From Lachnospiraceae bacterium (GTDB lineage: Bacteria > Bacillota > Clostridia > Lachnospirales > Lachnospiraceae), in assembly GCA_014804365.1 (NCBI GenBank), contig JAAUZX010000021.1, forward strand, positions 1-46,704: a stretch of 46,704 bases of DNA. Direction: 5' to 3'. The notes under the pieces were generated by a model. That model was not told the DNA's origin. It worked only from the letters and a program-made list of their open reading frames with translations, and ran no database searches. Below are positions 1 through 7,399 of the stretch, in pieces; within the stretch, counting starts at the first letter, position 1; each line of letters begins with the position of its first letter. Made by a program: the position numbers and the translations under genes.

Positions 1-460
1 CTTCCATAAGTGCATATCCCAAAAGATTCTGTCCACGCCACTCCCTCACATCAAACCGGCGCTCATCCTTCATGGATAATCCTATCCCCCAGATACGATC
101 CTGCACCGCACATTCCGCCAACATAGCATCTCCTGTAGCCAATAACGCCTCTTGCAGTGCCGGATTCTGCATAAATTTCTCTATCAAACCGCGATACACT
201 ATGATCTGCCGGCAGCCGGACCATATATGCTCTTCATAATGACGCACACTTCTCCCCAATGCTTTAATTGCCCCAACCTGATTCGTATTTAAAATCTGCT
301 CCGCAATCTCCGAGTCGTGAAAGAGAACTGCTTTCCGGTGCATCATATACTGTTCCATGGAAGAATACATAACGTGGTCAATCTGAAAATCCGACAGATA
401 CCAATTACTTAAAAATCCGTATTCTTCTTCCGGATTATGAAATCCTATCACTTGCCTCAC
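1..460 (-). CDS. NADAR (YbiA-like) family protein, 3' end outside window
   Basis: NADAR domains are N-glycosidases; members remove ribose-linked or ADP-ribose adducts, and some act as antitoxins to ADP-ribosyltransferases. The visible ~150 residues show the family pattern in order: FLSNWY near the N-terminus, SSMEQYMMHRKA, IKALGRSVR, LLATGDAML, then IWGIGL and WRGQNLLGYALME close to the expected C-terminus, so only a few residues are lost at the edge. The start is GTG; the GTG at 460 has an AGGTG Shine-Dalgarno-like element 6 nt upstream, while a GTG at 469 follows directly on an in-frame TAG. The 5' end overlaps the tail of another reading frame ending at 435, which suggests translational coupling. 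The family call is firm; the substrate is unknown. Confidence 0.88.
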   Translation of the reverse strand, partial: MRQVIGFHNPEEEYGFLSNWYLSDFQIDHVMYSSMEQYMMHRKAVLFHDSEIAEQILNTNQVGAIKALGRSVRHYEEHIWSGCRQIIVYRGLIEKFMQNPALQEALLATGDAMLAECAVQDRIWGIGLSMKDERRFDVREWRGQNLLGYALME

Positions 461-692
461 ATTGCTCACCTACTTTTCTTACGGCTAATTCCAGATCTAA
501 ATCATGCAGTCCGCGATAGCCTGCAATTCGGACTTCCATGATATCATCCCATACTTTACTTTCACCATTTTGCTTGTATCCTTTTAATCTAAAGAGAGAG
601 TAATAACACCACTGTGCTATATACTCTCCCTTAGTGGCTAATTTTAGTGTTGTCTGCCAACGATCAAGTGAATGTTGATAATATATCGGATT
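435..692 (-). pseudogene. C-terminal fragment of an unidentified protein upstream of NADAR
   Basis: An open frame of 85 codons ends in TAA at 435-437, inside the start of the NADAR gene. It begins directly after an in-frame TAA (693-695), with no usable start until an internal ATG that lacks a Shine-Dalgarno. The predicted sequence looks like real protein: a Trp/Tyr-rich stretch (GEYIAQWCYYSLFRLKGY) followed by VWDDIMEVRIAGYRGLHDL. I do not recognise the family. The overlap with the NADAR start suggests the intact gene was its coupled upstream partner. The upstream edge runs into the repeats at 641-765, where the reading is broken by stops. It is either a decayed gene or a protein with an unusual start; the first is more likely. 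Confidence 0.4.
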
Positions 693-765
693 TTAGTGTT
701 GTCCGTCAACGGTCAATTCCTTGATTGACAAGCATATCAGATTTTAGTGTTAGCCCACTAGAAAA
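641..765. repeat. Three direct repeats spaced about 50 bp
   Basis: ATTTTAGTGTT occurs at 641, 690 and 741. The first two copies extend to about 27 bp (ATTTTAGTGTTGTC, then a small dyad GTTG-N5-CAAC, then RTCAA). The third copy diverges after 11 bp. The first copy lies in the coding fragment ending at 435; the second reads like a decayed duplicate of the same codons, with TGG changed to TGA. They may be a degenerate coding duplication or tandem operator sites; the spacers (about 21-23 bp) are too short for CRISPR. Confidence 0.5.
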
Positions 766-864
766 ACACGCTTTTCTTCAAACATTATTATATGAAATAA
801 CATTTTTTATGTCAAGCAGGCTGTACAAAAAAGTACGACCAGCCTTTCAAATCAAATTTCTCAA

Positions 865-1788
865 TCAGCAAGTTCCTAATCTAAGTTCCCGCCCGATCCA
901 GATCCCTTTCGCATCCGTCCCGTGCCCGATCTGCTCCGTTACCGCAATCGGCAGGTCTTTTCCGGCAAACTTCCGAACAAGCGTCTCTATGTCCGGCACC
1001 GCATTTTTCTCCTGCATTTCAGTAAAGGTTCCCAGCAAAATGCCCGCCACTTTCCGAAAAGCTCCGAGCTGTTCCAACTGGCATAAATACGTCTCCATTT
1101 TCGCGGCTGTCCCTGTGTAGCCTTCCAAAAGCAATATTTTATCGGTAAGCTCCGGCATATACTCCGTTCCTGCTAGTTTCAGGAAACATCTGATATTACC
1201 GCCTACTACGATTCCATGCATCGCTTTAGATTTTTCCGAAGAGATCAACTTATAATCTATTCGGAACAAATCATCGGTATGATTTATGACAGTATTCTCG
1301 AAATCCTCGATCTGCTGTGCTCCATGATCGTAAAGTACATTCCGTATCTGATACAGTACCGACGCCTTACCTGTCTTTGCATAAATAGCATTGAGCACTG
1401 TCGTCAAGTCGCTGTAACCCCAAAAAGTCTTATCGCTGCCTGCTATCACGTCGTAATCCAGATAAGGAAGTATGCCATTTGCGATATCACCACCCGAAAT
1501 ATCAAATATTCCCTTTATCTCATCGTCCTGATAGAACTCCATGAGAGACCGCGCACGTTCCTTAGCTGTACCGCTGAAAACATCTTCTTTAGCATAGATA
1601 TAATCGCTGAATACAGGCTGAAGCCCAATGCTTCTTAAGATTTCTTCCAAACGCCTGAGTTTTTCGGAATATTCTTTTTTCTGTCCGTTTGAACAACAAA
1701 CGATGCCTATTTTGGAACCGGTAGTTATCATACTAAACATATCCTCATTTTTATTGTTCATCTGTACGCCATATTTCCCTAAATCCAA
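865..1788 (-). CDS. LD-carboxypeptidase (peptidase S66 family)
   Basis: S66 peptidases cleave the bond between L- and D-amino acids in cytoplasmic muropeptide tetrapeptides during cell-wall recycling; MccF-type members instead inactivate microcin C-like peptides. The catalytic triad is visible: Ser126 in GYSD, Glu222 in LLEGYTGT and His289 in GHGTDAKG. The usual ISGGDIANGILPYLDYD segment lies at about 98-113. Length (307 aa) is normal for the family. The ATG at 1788 adds about 20 residues before the first strand, so a later ATG (residue 10 or 20) may be the true start. No signal peptide, consistent with a cytoplasmic enzyme. It stands alone between the NADAR region and a terminator-bounded flavin reductase gene. 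Recycling versus MccF-like immunity cannot be separated from sequence alone. Confidence 0.9.
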   Translation of the reverse strand: MDLGKYGVQMNNKNEDMFSMITTGSKIGIVCCSNGQKKEYSEKLRRLEEILRSIGLQPVFSDYIYAKEDVFSGTAKERARSLMEFYQDDEIKGIFDISGGDIANGILPYLDYDVIAGSDKTFWGYSDLTTVLNAIYAKTGKASVLYQIRNVLYDHGAQQIEDFENTVINHTDDLFRIDYKLISSEKSKAMHGIVVGGNIRCFLKLAGTEYMPELTDKILLLEGYTGTAAKMETYLCQLEQLGAFRKVAGILLGTFTEMQEKNAVPDIETLVRKFAGKDLPIAVTEQIGHGTDAKGIWIGRELRLGTC

Positions 1789-1820
1789 CTGTGATCTGAT
1801 ATTTTTATGGATAATTTAAA

Positions 1821-1848
1821 CAAGGTCTCTCATTACTAAGAGACCTTG
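1821..1848 (-). terminator. Rho-independent terminator of the flavin reductase gene
   Basis: A perfect 10-bp stem (CAAGGTCTCT / AGAGACCTTG) with an 8-nt loop lies 14 bp after the stop codon of the minus-strand flavin reductase gene. On the minus strand it is followed by TTTAAATT, a weak U-tract. Confidence 0.75.
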
Positions 1849-1861
1849 CGATGTGCTGATA

Positions 1862-2428
1862 CTATTTTTTGAGCTGCATACCGTCCTTGAATGCTTCGCC
1901 GACTCTTTCTGTCACCTTATAGTAGCCATGCGTGTACGGGTCAAATGCGATAGCGTTTACTAAAGACATATCAATTTTGTCACCAATCATAACGCTTTCA
2001 TCTGCTGTAACATTTACTACCTTACCGATCACACCACAACCGTATTTGTCGTCCTGATATTCGATAAACTCACACTCTAAGCAAATCGGAAATTCGTTGA
2101 TCATCGGTGCGTTCACCATTTCGGCTTTGCTCGCGGTAAGACCACTGTTTTCAAACTTATCTGATACATTGTTGCCTGATACAACACCAAAGTAATCTGC
2201 TTCCACTACATGATCCGCATCAGCAATGCTTACCGTAAATGCACCATTTGCCTTGATATTTTTTACCGTCTTATGTGTCTCTGTCAAATTGAGAGCAACA
2301 TTACCTCTCTCCTGCATTGTGCCCCATGCGGCATTCATAACATTGACGCTGCCATCTTCATTGTAAGTTGCCACCATCAAAACCGGCATCGGGAAAATCC
2401 CCTCTGTTATGTTGAGTTTCTTTCTCAT
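1862..2428 (-). CDS. Flavin reductase-like FMN-binding protein
   Basis: The protein belongs to the flavin reductase/pyridoxamine-oxidase-like split-barrel family, which binds FMN and often reduces flavins or quinones. N-terminal MPVLMVATYNEDGSVNVMNAAWG (in two parts, residues ~14-36) and the segment LNLTETHKTVKNI match the FMN phosphate-binding part; length 188 aa is typical. It is transcribed divergently from an HxlR-type regulator whose promoter carries YodB-like half-sites, an arrangement seen for redox- or quinone-responsive flavoenzymes. A strong terminator follows it. Electron donor and physiological substrate cannot be read from sequence. Confidence 0.88.
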   Translation of the reverse strand: MRKKLNITEGIFPMPVLMVATYNEDGSVNVMNAAWGTMQERGNVALNLTETHKTVKNIKANGAFTVSIADADHVVEADYFGVVSGNNVSDKFENSGLTASKAEMVNAPMINEFPICLECEFIEYQDDKYGCGVIGKVVNVTADESVMIGDKIDMSLVNAIAFDPYTHGYYKVTERVGEAFKDGMQLKK

Positions 2429-2455
2429 AATGATTACCTCGCTTCTTGAATAGGA

Positions 2456-2540
2456 TTGACAGAACTTTTTTCTGTATATATAATTGTAGCAGGTAACAGA
2501 AAAACTGCAAGTACTATCTTATTTAACATGTACTATCTTA
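2456..2540 (+). promoter_or_regulatory. Consensus sigma-A promoter and HxlR half-sites
   Basis: TTGACA (2456-2461), 17-bp spacer, TATAAT (2479-2484): a perfect consensus promoter for the HxlR gene. Downstream of the expected start point are two copies of GTACTATCTTA (2511-2521 and 2530-2540), 19 bp apart. TACTAT is the half-site type of YodB, an HxlR-family repressor of Bacillus, so these are good candidates for autoregulation. Confidence 0.75.
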
Positions 2541-2554
2541 CAGGAAAGTGTAAA

Positions 2555-2887
2555 ATGATAAAGAACTATATCGAGAAAGCCAATTTTGAAGATACAGGAT
2601 TCAGTTATACGTTGTCACTTATATCCGGCAAATACAAGATGATTATCCTTTATTGCCTGATGGAGTTTGAAATTGTACGCTTCAATGAACTAAAGCGATA
2701 TTTGAAAAACGTGTCGGACAAAACACTCAGCAGCAACTTGAAAGAATTGGAAGCAGACCGGCTCATAATCAGAAAAGAATATCCTCAGATACCGCCGAAG
2801 GTTGAATATAGATTAAGCGACAAAGGTAAATCTCTAATGGAAGTTTTGGACCAATTATGTGTTTGGGGCGAAAACAATAGAGAATAA
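2555..2887 (+). CDS. HxlR/MarR-like winged-helix transcriptional regulator
   Basis: HxlR-type regulators are ~110-residue winged-helix dimers that often sense quinones, aldehydes or oxidants through a cysteine. The sequence shows the family core: TLSLISGKYKMIILYCLM, then RFNELKRYLKNVSDKTLSSNLKELEADRLI (recognition helix and wing start), then YRLSDKGKSL. I start at the ATG at 2555, preceded by AGGAAA with 7-nt spacing. The longer open frame from 2456 is impossible as a gene start because it begins in the -35 box of the promoter. That leaves 110 residues, normal for the family. It has Cys near position 10 of the dimer-forming helix region, which may be the sensor, but this is inference. The likely target is the divergent flavin reductase gene and itself. 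Confidence 0.9.
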   Translation: MIKNYIEKANFEDTGFSYTLSLISGKYKMIILYCLMEFEIVRFNELKRYLKNVSDKTLSSNLKELEADRLIIRKEYPQIPPKVEYRLSDKGKSLMEVLDQLCVWGENNRE

Positions 2888-2962
2888 TGCAGTGGTACGT
2901 TCATCCTTCGGCCTTCACGCCACATTGCATAGCTTTTAGCATTATACACTTTATGAATTTTT

Positions 2963-4030
2963 CTATTTTGGGGTACTGAGCTTTCCACTTGCAATTCTAT
3001 GTACTATCTTTGAAAATTCTTCGGATTTCGATTCAAGCAAACCATGTGTAGTATTTTCCATTATAAACAATTCTTTATATGGCGCCTCTATACTGTCAAA
3101 ATACTCCCCTGCCAGTTTATAGTTAGTCTGATAATCCATATTTCCATTGATGTTATAATAAGGAACTTTATACTCTAATCTTCCTTTTAATGAAAATGAT
3201 TGAAATTCTTCTGATTGGAAAAATGCTAAATATACGCTCATATCCCTTGAAAAATATTTTGCCCAGTCAACAATTGAATAATTGGGATTGAAAATAATCG
3301 TTGTTATGAGATTATAATCAGAACCGTCCTTCATCATGTTGTAACCGTATTTTTCCATCAAGGCGTTTCTTGCCAGAATGTGATTCATAGTCATGCTCTC
3401 CGGTGTCAATTGCCTGACAAGTTCTAAAGCTTCATCGTCACCCTCAGCCCAAGATATCGCCTCTTCCTTAAATGCCTTCTCGTTATCAATTGAATCCACA
3501 AGCTGCCCTGTACCTATGAAACATTCATAATATTCCGGATATTCCAATACAAGATTTGCTCCATAAATCGAGCCCCATGAATGACCAAGTATAGTTATCT
3601 GATCTACTGATAAATAGTCTCGTATAAACTCCGTCATTTCCTTTCCGTCTTCTAAAAACATATCCCGTGTCAATTCAATCTCATTCTGCCCGGCATCATA
3701 GCTCTTTCCACAGTTTCTCTGATCCCACGTTACCACTGTATAGACGTCTGCCCATTTTCTTGTGATCACATAATCAATATCGCTTGTCGCAGAACCCGGT
3801 CCGCCATGCAAATACAGTAAAACCGGATTATTAATATTTTCACCATAAATGTTGATCCATTGCTTTGTTCCGTTTATATCCACATACATGGACTCATTTA
3901 TACCGCCTTTAGGTGTTCTTCTGTTAATACCTACTCCAACTGCTCTTACAACAAAAAACAGGATTATAAATGCAATAATGGCTAAACCGATTGACTTTAT
4001 GATTTTGAATATTCTTCTTTTCATTACCAA
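2963..4030 (-). CDS. Membrane-anchored alpha/beta hydrolase (proline iminopeptidase-like)
   Basis: An N-terminal transmembrane helix (residues ~8-30, GLAIIAFIILFFVVRAVGVG) anchors an alpha/beta-hydrolase domain. The oxyanion-hole motif LHGGPG is at ~74, the nucleophile elbow is GHSWGS with the catalytic Ser in the middle, the acid is probably in GNMDYQT, and the catalytic His is in NTTHGLL near the C-terminus. HGGPG plus GHSWGS is the pattern of proline iminopeptidases and related S33 enzymes. Length (355 aa) fits one anchor plus the ~300-aa domain with cap. The domain would face the outside if the helix acts as an uncleaved signal. Substrate unknown; peptide or ester are both possible. It is preceded on the same strand by a gene remnant and the MATE exporter. 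Confidence 0.87.
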   Translation of the reverse strand: MVMKRRIFKIIKSIGLAIIAFIILFFVVRAVGVGINRRTPKGGINESMYVDINGTKQWINIYGENINNPVLLYLHGGPGSATSDIDYVITRKWADVYTVVTWDQRNCGKSYDAGQNEIELTRDMFLEDGKEMTEFIRDYLSVDQITILGHSWGSIYGANLVLEYPEYYECFIGTGQLVDSIDNEKAFKEEAISWAEGDDEALELVRQLTPESMTMNHILARNALMEKYGYNMMKDGSDYNLITTIIFNPNYSIVDWAKYFSRDMSVYLAFFQSEEFQSFSLKGRLEYKVPYYNINGNMDYQTNYKLAGEYFDSIEAPYKELFIMENTTHGLLESKSEEFSKIVHRIASGKLSTPK

Positions 4031-4081
4031 TCACCCTTCTGAAAATTCTGATTCTACAAAGTGCTAAACTTGCCGATAAGC

Positions 4082-4123
4082 TTACCCTAAAAATCCGCTT
4101 GCACCTATAATCAAATATCTCAT
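4082..4123 (-). pseudogene. N-terminal remnant of a Rossmann-fold (RmlD/epimerase-like) gene
   Basis: ATG at 4123, with GGAG 7 nt upstream, starts a 13-codon frame reading MRYLIIGASGFLG and then TAA. This is the first beta strand and glycine-rich NAD(P)-binding loop (GASGFLG) of extended short-chain dehydrogenases such as RmlD or NAD-dependent epimerases. Nothing of the remaining ~270 residues is present before the hydrolase gene. It therefore looks like the 5' stub of a deleted gene with its ribosome-binding site intact. Confidence 0.6.
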
Positions 4124-4170
4124 TTCAAATCTCCGTTTCATCTATACCTTTGTATTTTAGTAACAACAAC

Positions 4171-5523
4171 TCAATGCAACAAATTCAAGCTTATAATCCG
4201 TTTTACACAGGTAATCCCCAGAAACACATCCGCCCCGACCCACGCAAGCACCTCTCCCCAGAAAACTCCTTCATTCCCGATCACTCGTGTCAGGAACAGG
4301 GCACACATCATCCGCATAAATACCTGCATAAAACTGGATAACATAGGCATTACCGAATCTCCCATGCCCTGAATACATGCTCTGAGCACATAGAGACAAT
4401 ATAGCAAAGGAAAACCTACAGCCAGAACACACAGATAGCTATATCCTACCCGAATCATCTCGCCTGTACCGCTTTCTGTCTCCTTGATAAAAAGCCCCAA
4501 AATCCCCTGTCCTGCAAAAAACATGACCGCGGACATCATAAGTGCCGTAACTATTCCGATCGCCAATGCCGCAAATAATCCGTCCCGTATTCTCTTATCA
4601 TTGCCAATCCCTTTATTCTGCGCCGTATAGGTGAGAATGCCGTGTCCGTAAGAAGTCGCCGCAATCTCTAACAACACATACACCTTATTTGCCGCCGCAT
4701 ATCCCGTCAGAAACAGGATTCCGAAACCATTGACCGTAGCCTGCACCACCAGACCTCCGATAGCGGTAATGATGTTCTGCAAGCCCATAGGCATGCCCAT
4801 CCGAATCTGCTCCCGCAGAATACTTCTGTCCGGTACCCTGTTCTCCCTGTCGATCCGGCACACCTCAATCTTCCTTATGGCAATAACACAGTAAACCGCC
4901 GCTAAAGCCTGCGCCAGTACAGTGCCGTATGCCGCTCCCGCGATCCCCATACCCAGTCCCGCCACAAAAAGCAGATCCAATACAATATTTCCGAGGGACG
5001 CTATGATCATCGCATGAAGCGGTTTCTTACTGTTTCCCAGCGCGCGCAGTATGGCTGCAGCAATATTGTACAGGAAAGTAATCGGAACTCCCGCATACAG
5101 AATCCGCAGATATGTCTGCGTCAGATCAAAAACTTCCGGCGGCGTCCGCAACAACCTAAGTCCCGGCACGATTGCGAGCTGCCCTACCATGGTAAATCCT
5201 GCTGCGCCCACCCCCGCAATGAGACATCCGCCGTAAATGGCACGTTTCAACGCGTCTATCTGCTTTTCTCCGAAAAATCCGGCAATCACCACAGAACACC
5301 CTTGAGTAATCCCCGAAATGACGCCAAACATGATAAATGTCAGCCATTCCGTCGCTCCAAGCGCTGCCAGCGCATTGGAGCTCACACACTGTCCCACGAT
5401 AAGCGCATCCATGAAAGTATATAATTGTTGAAACAAATTCCCCAACATAAGCGGCATGGAGAATGCCAGCAATAAGCGGGCGGGATTACCTGTTGTCATG
5501 TCTTTAGTGTCGGTCGCTGCCAC
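4171..5523 (-). CDS. MATE family multidrug/Na+ antiporter
   Basis: Multidrug and toxin extrusion proteins export cationic drugs or metabolites using Na+ or H+ gradients. The 450-residue protein has the MATE layout of twelve hydrophobic segments in two halves; the start shows the family signature (NPARLLLAFSMPLMLGNLFQQLY followed by DALIVGQ) in helix 1, and the second half starts near residue 225 (MGMPMGLQNIITAIGG). The start is GTG at 5523, with AGGAG 8 nt upstream. It appears monocistronic, with the Rossmann-fold gene stub and the hydrolase gene following on the same strand. Substrate cannot be predicted. Confidence 0.92.
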   Translation of the reverse strand: MAATDTKDMTTGNPARLLLAFSMPLMLGNLFQQLYTFMDALIVGQCVSSNALAALGATEWLTFIMFGVISGITQGCSVVIAGFFGEKQIDALKRAIYGGCLIAGVGAAGFTMVGQLAIVPGLRLLRTPPEVFDLTQTYLRILYAGVPITFLYNIAAAILRALGNSKKPLHAMIIASLGNIVLDLLFVAGLGMGIAGAAYGTVLAQALAAVYCVIAIRKIEVCRIDRENRVPDRSILREQIRMGMPMGLQNIITAIGGLVVQATVNGFGILFLTGYAAANKVYVLLEIAATSYGHGILTYTAQNKGIGNDKRIRDGLFAALAIGIVTALMMSAVMFFAGQGILGLFIKETESGTGEMIRVGYSYLCVLAVGFPLLYCLYVLRACIQGMGDSVMPMLSSFMQVFMRMMCALFLTRVIGNEGVFWGEVLAWVGADVFLGITCVKRIISLNLLH

Positions 5524-5633
5524 TTCAATTTCTCCTCATTCTAACTTTCTTCTTCAATTTGTTTCCTGTTTCGCTCCCTCCCCAAGTTCAAATACGCACT
5601 CATTCTATCATAAATTCCCATGCTTTGTCCTGT

Positions 5634-6422
5634 TCATTTTATGTCCTGTCTCTGAAAAAGCATCGTAGTCGTGAACATGATGAGCGCTGTCAACGCTGCT
5701 GTAAAGCATACAGAGATAACCACAGACATAACAGATACCGTTCCATTTAGCATAAGCTGATTGCTCCAATACGCCGGAAGCAGCTTAGAAACAAAACTTT
5801 CAGCGCCGGTTAAGTAATTTCCTATATACATAATCACCATCGTCAGAATGAAGGTAACAAAGGGATTTGCAAACATCCCGATCAAAAAGGTGATCCCGAT
5901 CAAGATGAAATACATTAAAACCTGTAAAAGAATACAAGCCCAAATATTCCATGTAGAAAGCCCCTCTATTGTTGCTGCAAACAAACCCGTTCCCATGGAC
6001 GAACCGGATACGAACAAGTAATAAGATGCGATACATACCAAAAGCGTTCCTATGATTGATACACCCGCTACAATGATTGCCGCCAGATATTTTCCGAGCA
6101 TTACGGTTGATCGTTTTCCGATCCGCAGTAACATCAGCTTGATTTGTCCACGCTCAATCTCCCCTGAAAATTGGAAAGCTGCAAATAGAATCAACAAAAT
6201 ACCCACAATTCCCAGTCCCGACAGTACATTCCAGACAATGAAAATAAAGTCCATACAGGAAAATACCTCTGTGCCGCCCACAGTCAGATCAAGCCTAATC
6301 ATTCCCTGTGAGTACCCGAATGTGATAACGAATGCCAACAGCATTGGGATGAACAGCATCAGACTGCTTTTTCGATGGCTGTCCTTATAAAGTTCCGTTT
6401 TGATTACTTGTACTAAACTCAT
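5634..6422 (-). CDS. ABC-2 type exporter permease
   Basis: A ~262-residue membrane protein of the bacitracin/lantibiotic-exporter permease type (ABC-2). Six hydrophobic segments are visible, the first right after a short basic N-terminus (SSLMLFIPMLLAFVITFGY) and a gap of a soluble loop (~45-60) before the second. The start is the ATG at 6422, preceded by AGGAGG with 9-nt spacing; this overlaps nothing of importance, whereas the longer frame from 6440 starts within the end of the ATPase gene. It follows the ATPase gene within 15 bp, so the two form one transporter. The adjacent GHKL/LytTR pair suggests regulation by peptide or envelope signals, but this is inference. Confidence 0.88.
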   Translation of the reverse strand: MSLVQVIKTELYKDSHRKSSLMLFIPMLLAFVITFGYSQGMIRLDLTVGGTEVFSCMDFIFIVWNVLSGLGIVGILLILFAAFQFSGEIERGQIKLMLLRIGKRSTVMLGKYLAAIIVAGVSIIGTLLVCIASYYLFVSGSSMGTGLFAATIEGLSTWNIWACILLQVLMYFILIGITFLIGMFANPFVTFILTMVIMYIGNYLTGAESFVSKLLPAYWSNQLMLNGTVSVMSVVISVCFTAALTALIMFTTTMLFQRQDIK

Positions 6423-6436
6423 ATTATCTATCCTCC

Positions 6437-7150
6437 TCATCTCATTAACTCCACCATGGAGATATTACTGTTTTTCATATTTTCATAGGTGTCGGAATAC
6501 TTAATCATGCCGTCACTCAAAACCACTATATCATCCGCCAGATCGCAAACTTCCGTGAGCTGATGACTGGAAAAAATAATGGATGTTTCATTTTCACGGC
6601 AGAGCTGACGAAGCAGACTCTTTACCTCTTCAATCCCGATGGGATCAAGCCCTACAAAGGGTTCATCCAGAATCAGCAGAACCGGTTTTGTAATGAGCGC
6701 CTGTGCCAGTGCTAAACGCTGCTTCATTCCGAAAGAAAATGAACGGACACTCTTATTAGCGGACGTTTCCAGACCTACAAAAGAAAGCAGTTCACGGATA
6801 CGTTCATCCTGTTCAGAGCCATGAATTGCCTTTGTCAACATCATGGCTACCTTCAAATTCCGGTAGGCTGTCATATCATCATAAAAATTTACATCTACGA
6901 GAGAACCGATTTCTGATTTCATCGTTTCGTTCGAAGCTGTCATTTTTGCACCATGAAAAATGATTTCTCCCTGATAATTTGTGTTTAACCCAAGAATAGA
7001 TTTCATAAGGGTCGTTTTCCCGGCGCCGTTTTTGCCGATCAGTCCAAGAATATGCCCCTGCTTGATTTGAAAAGATACATCTTTCAATACGGGGAATTTC
7101 TTATATCCCTTTTGCATATGCCTGACATCCAGAATAATGTTTTCACTCAT
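6437..7150 (-). CDS. ABC transporter ATP-binding protein
   Basis: ATPase subunit of the exporter with the downstream permease. Walker A (GKNGAGKTT), ABC signature region (FSFGMKQRLALAQAL), Walker B (LLILDEP) and the switch His (SSHQL) are all present, as in bacitracin-type (BcrA-like) ATPases of about 235-300 residues. I choose the ATG at 7150, giving 237 aa, because AGGAGG lies 9 nt upstream and the domain starts immediately (ILDVRHMQKGYK). The 60 extra residues of the longer frame fall within an inverted repeat and look non-coding. Confidence 0.93.
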   Translation of the reverse strand: MSENIILDVRHMQKGYKKFPVLKDVSFQIKQGHILGLIGKNGAGKTTLMKSILGLNTNYQGEIIFHGAKMTASNETMKSEIGSLVDVNFYDDMTAYRNLKVAMMLTKAIHGSEQDERIRELLSFVGLETSANKSVRSFSFGMKQRLALAQALITKPVLLILDEPFVGLDPIGIEEVKSLLRQLCRENETSIIFSSHQLTEVCDLADDIVVLSDGMIKYSDTYENMKNSNISMVELMR

Positions 7151-7184
7151 ATTTTGTTTCCTCCTATCCCTCTCCGATTTATCC

Positions 7185-7243
7185 ATACTTGTGCCCCATT
7201 TCTGCCTCGACACAGATGACTCATGAAAAATGGGCACAAGTAT
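7185..7243. repeat. Long inverted repeat in the leader of the ABC transporter gene
   Basis: Arms of about 16-17 bp (7185-7201, ATACTTGTGCCCCATTT, and 7228-7243, AAATGGGCACAAGTAT) are complementary apart from one bulged base, with a ~26-nt loop. It sits about 35 bp upstream of the ATPase start codon, so the mRNA leader would fold into a long stem. It could be a protein-binding operator, an attenuator-like structure or the ends of a small mobile repeat; the sequence does not decide. Confidence 0.7.
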
Positions 7244-7340
7244 AATTATGCACACATGCTGCAAGCAGTATGGCGCGTGTACGCTCAGCGCAGTAAGTGC
7301 GCAGAGCTGTGTTTCAGGTGTTCTTTTCATACTTTAGCAC

Positions 7341-7366
7341 AAAAAAAGACAGCTGCCGCAACTGTC
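7341..7366 (-). terminator. Terminator of the two-component operon
   Basis: On the minus strand, GACAG...CTGTC (inner TTGC/GCAG can extend the stem to 9 bp with one wobble) is followed at once by seven T residues. It lies ~35 bp after the histidine kinase stop codon. GAGGACAGTT occurs twice just before and within the stem. Confidence 0.85.
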
Positions 7367-7399
7367 CTCAAAACAATGGGTAACTGTCCTCTAAATATA

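Noticed and set aside
641..765. CRISPR-like spaced repeats
   Set aside because: Only three copies, the last degenerate, with 21-23 bp spacers and no cas genes; one copy lies within coding-like sequence.
2456..2554. Longer start for the HxlR gene
   Set aside because: The frame starts in the -35 box and includes the -10 box and likely operator; the ATG at 2555 has a Shine-Dalgarno.
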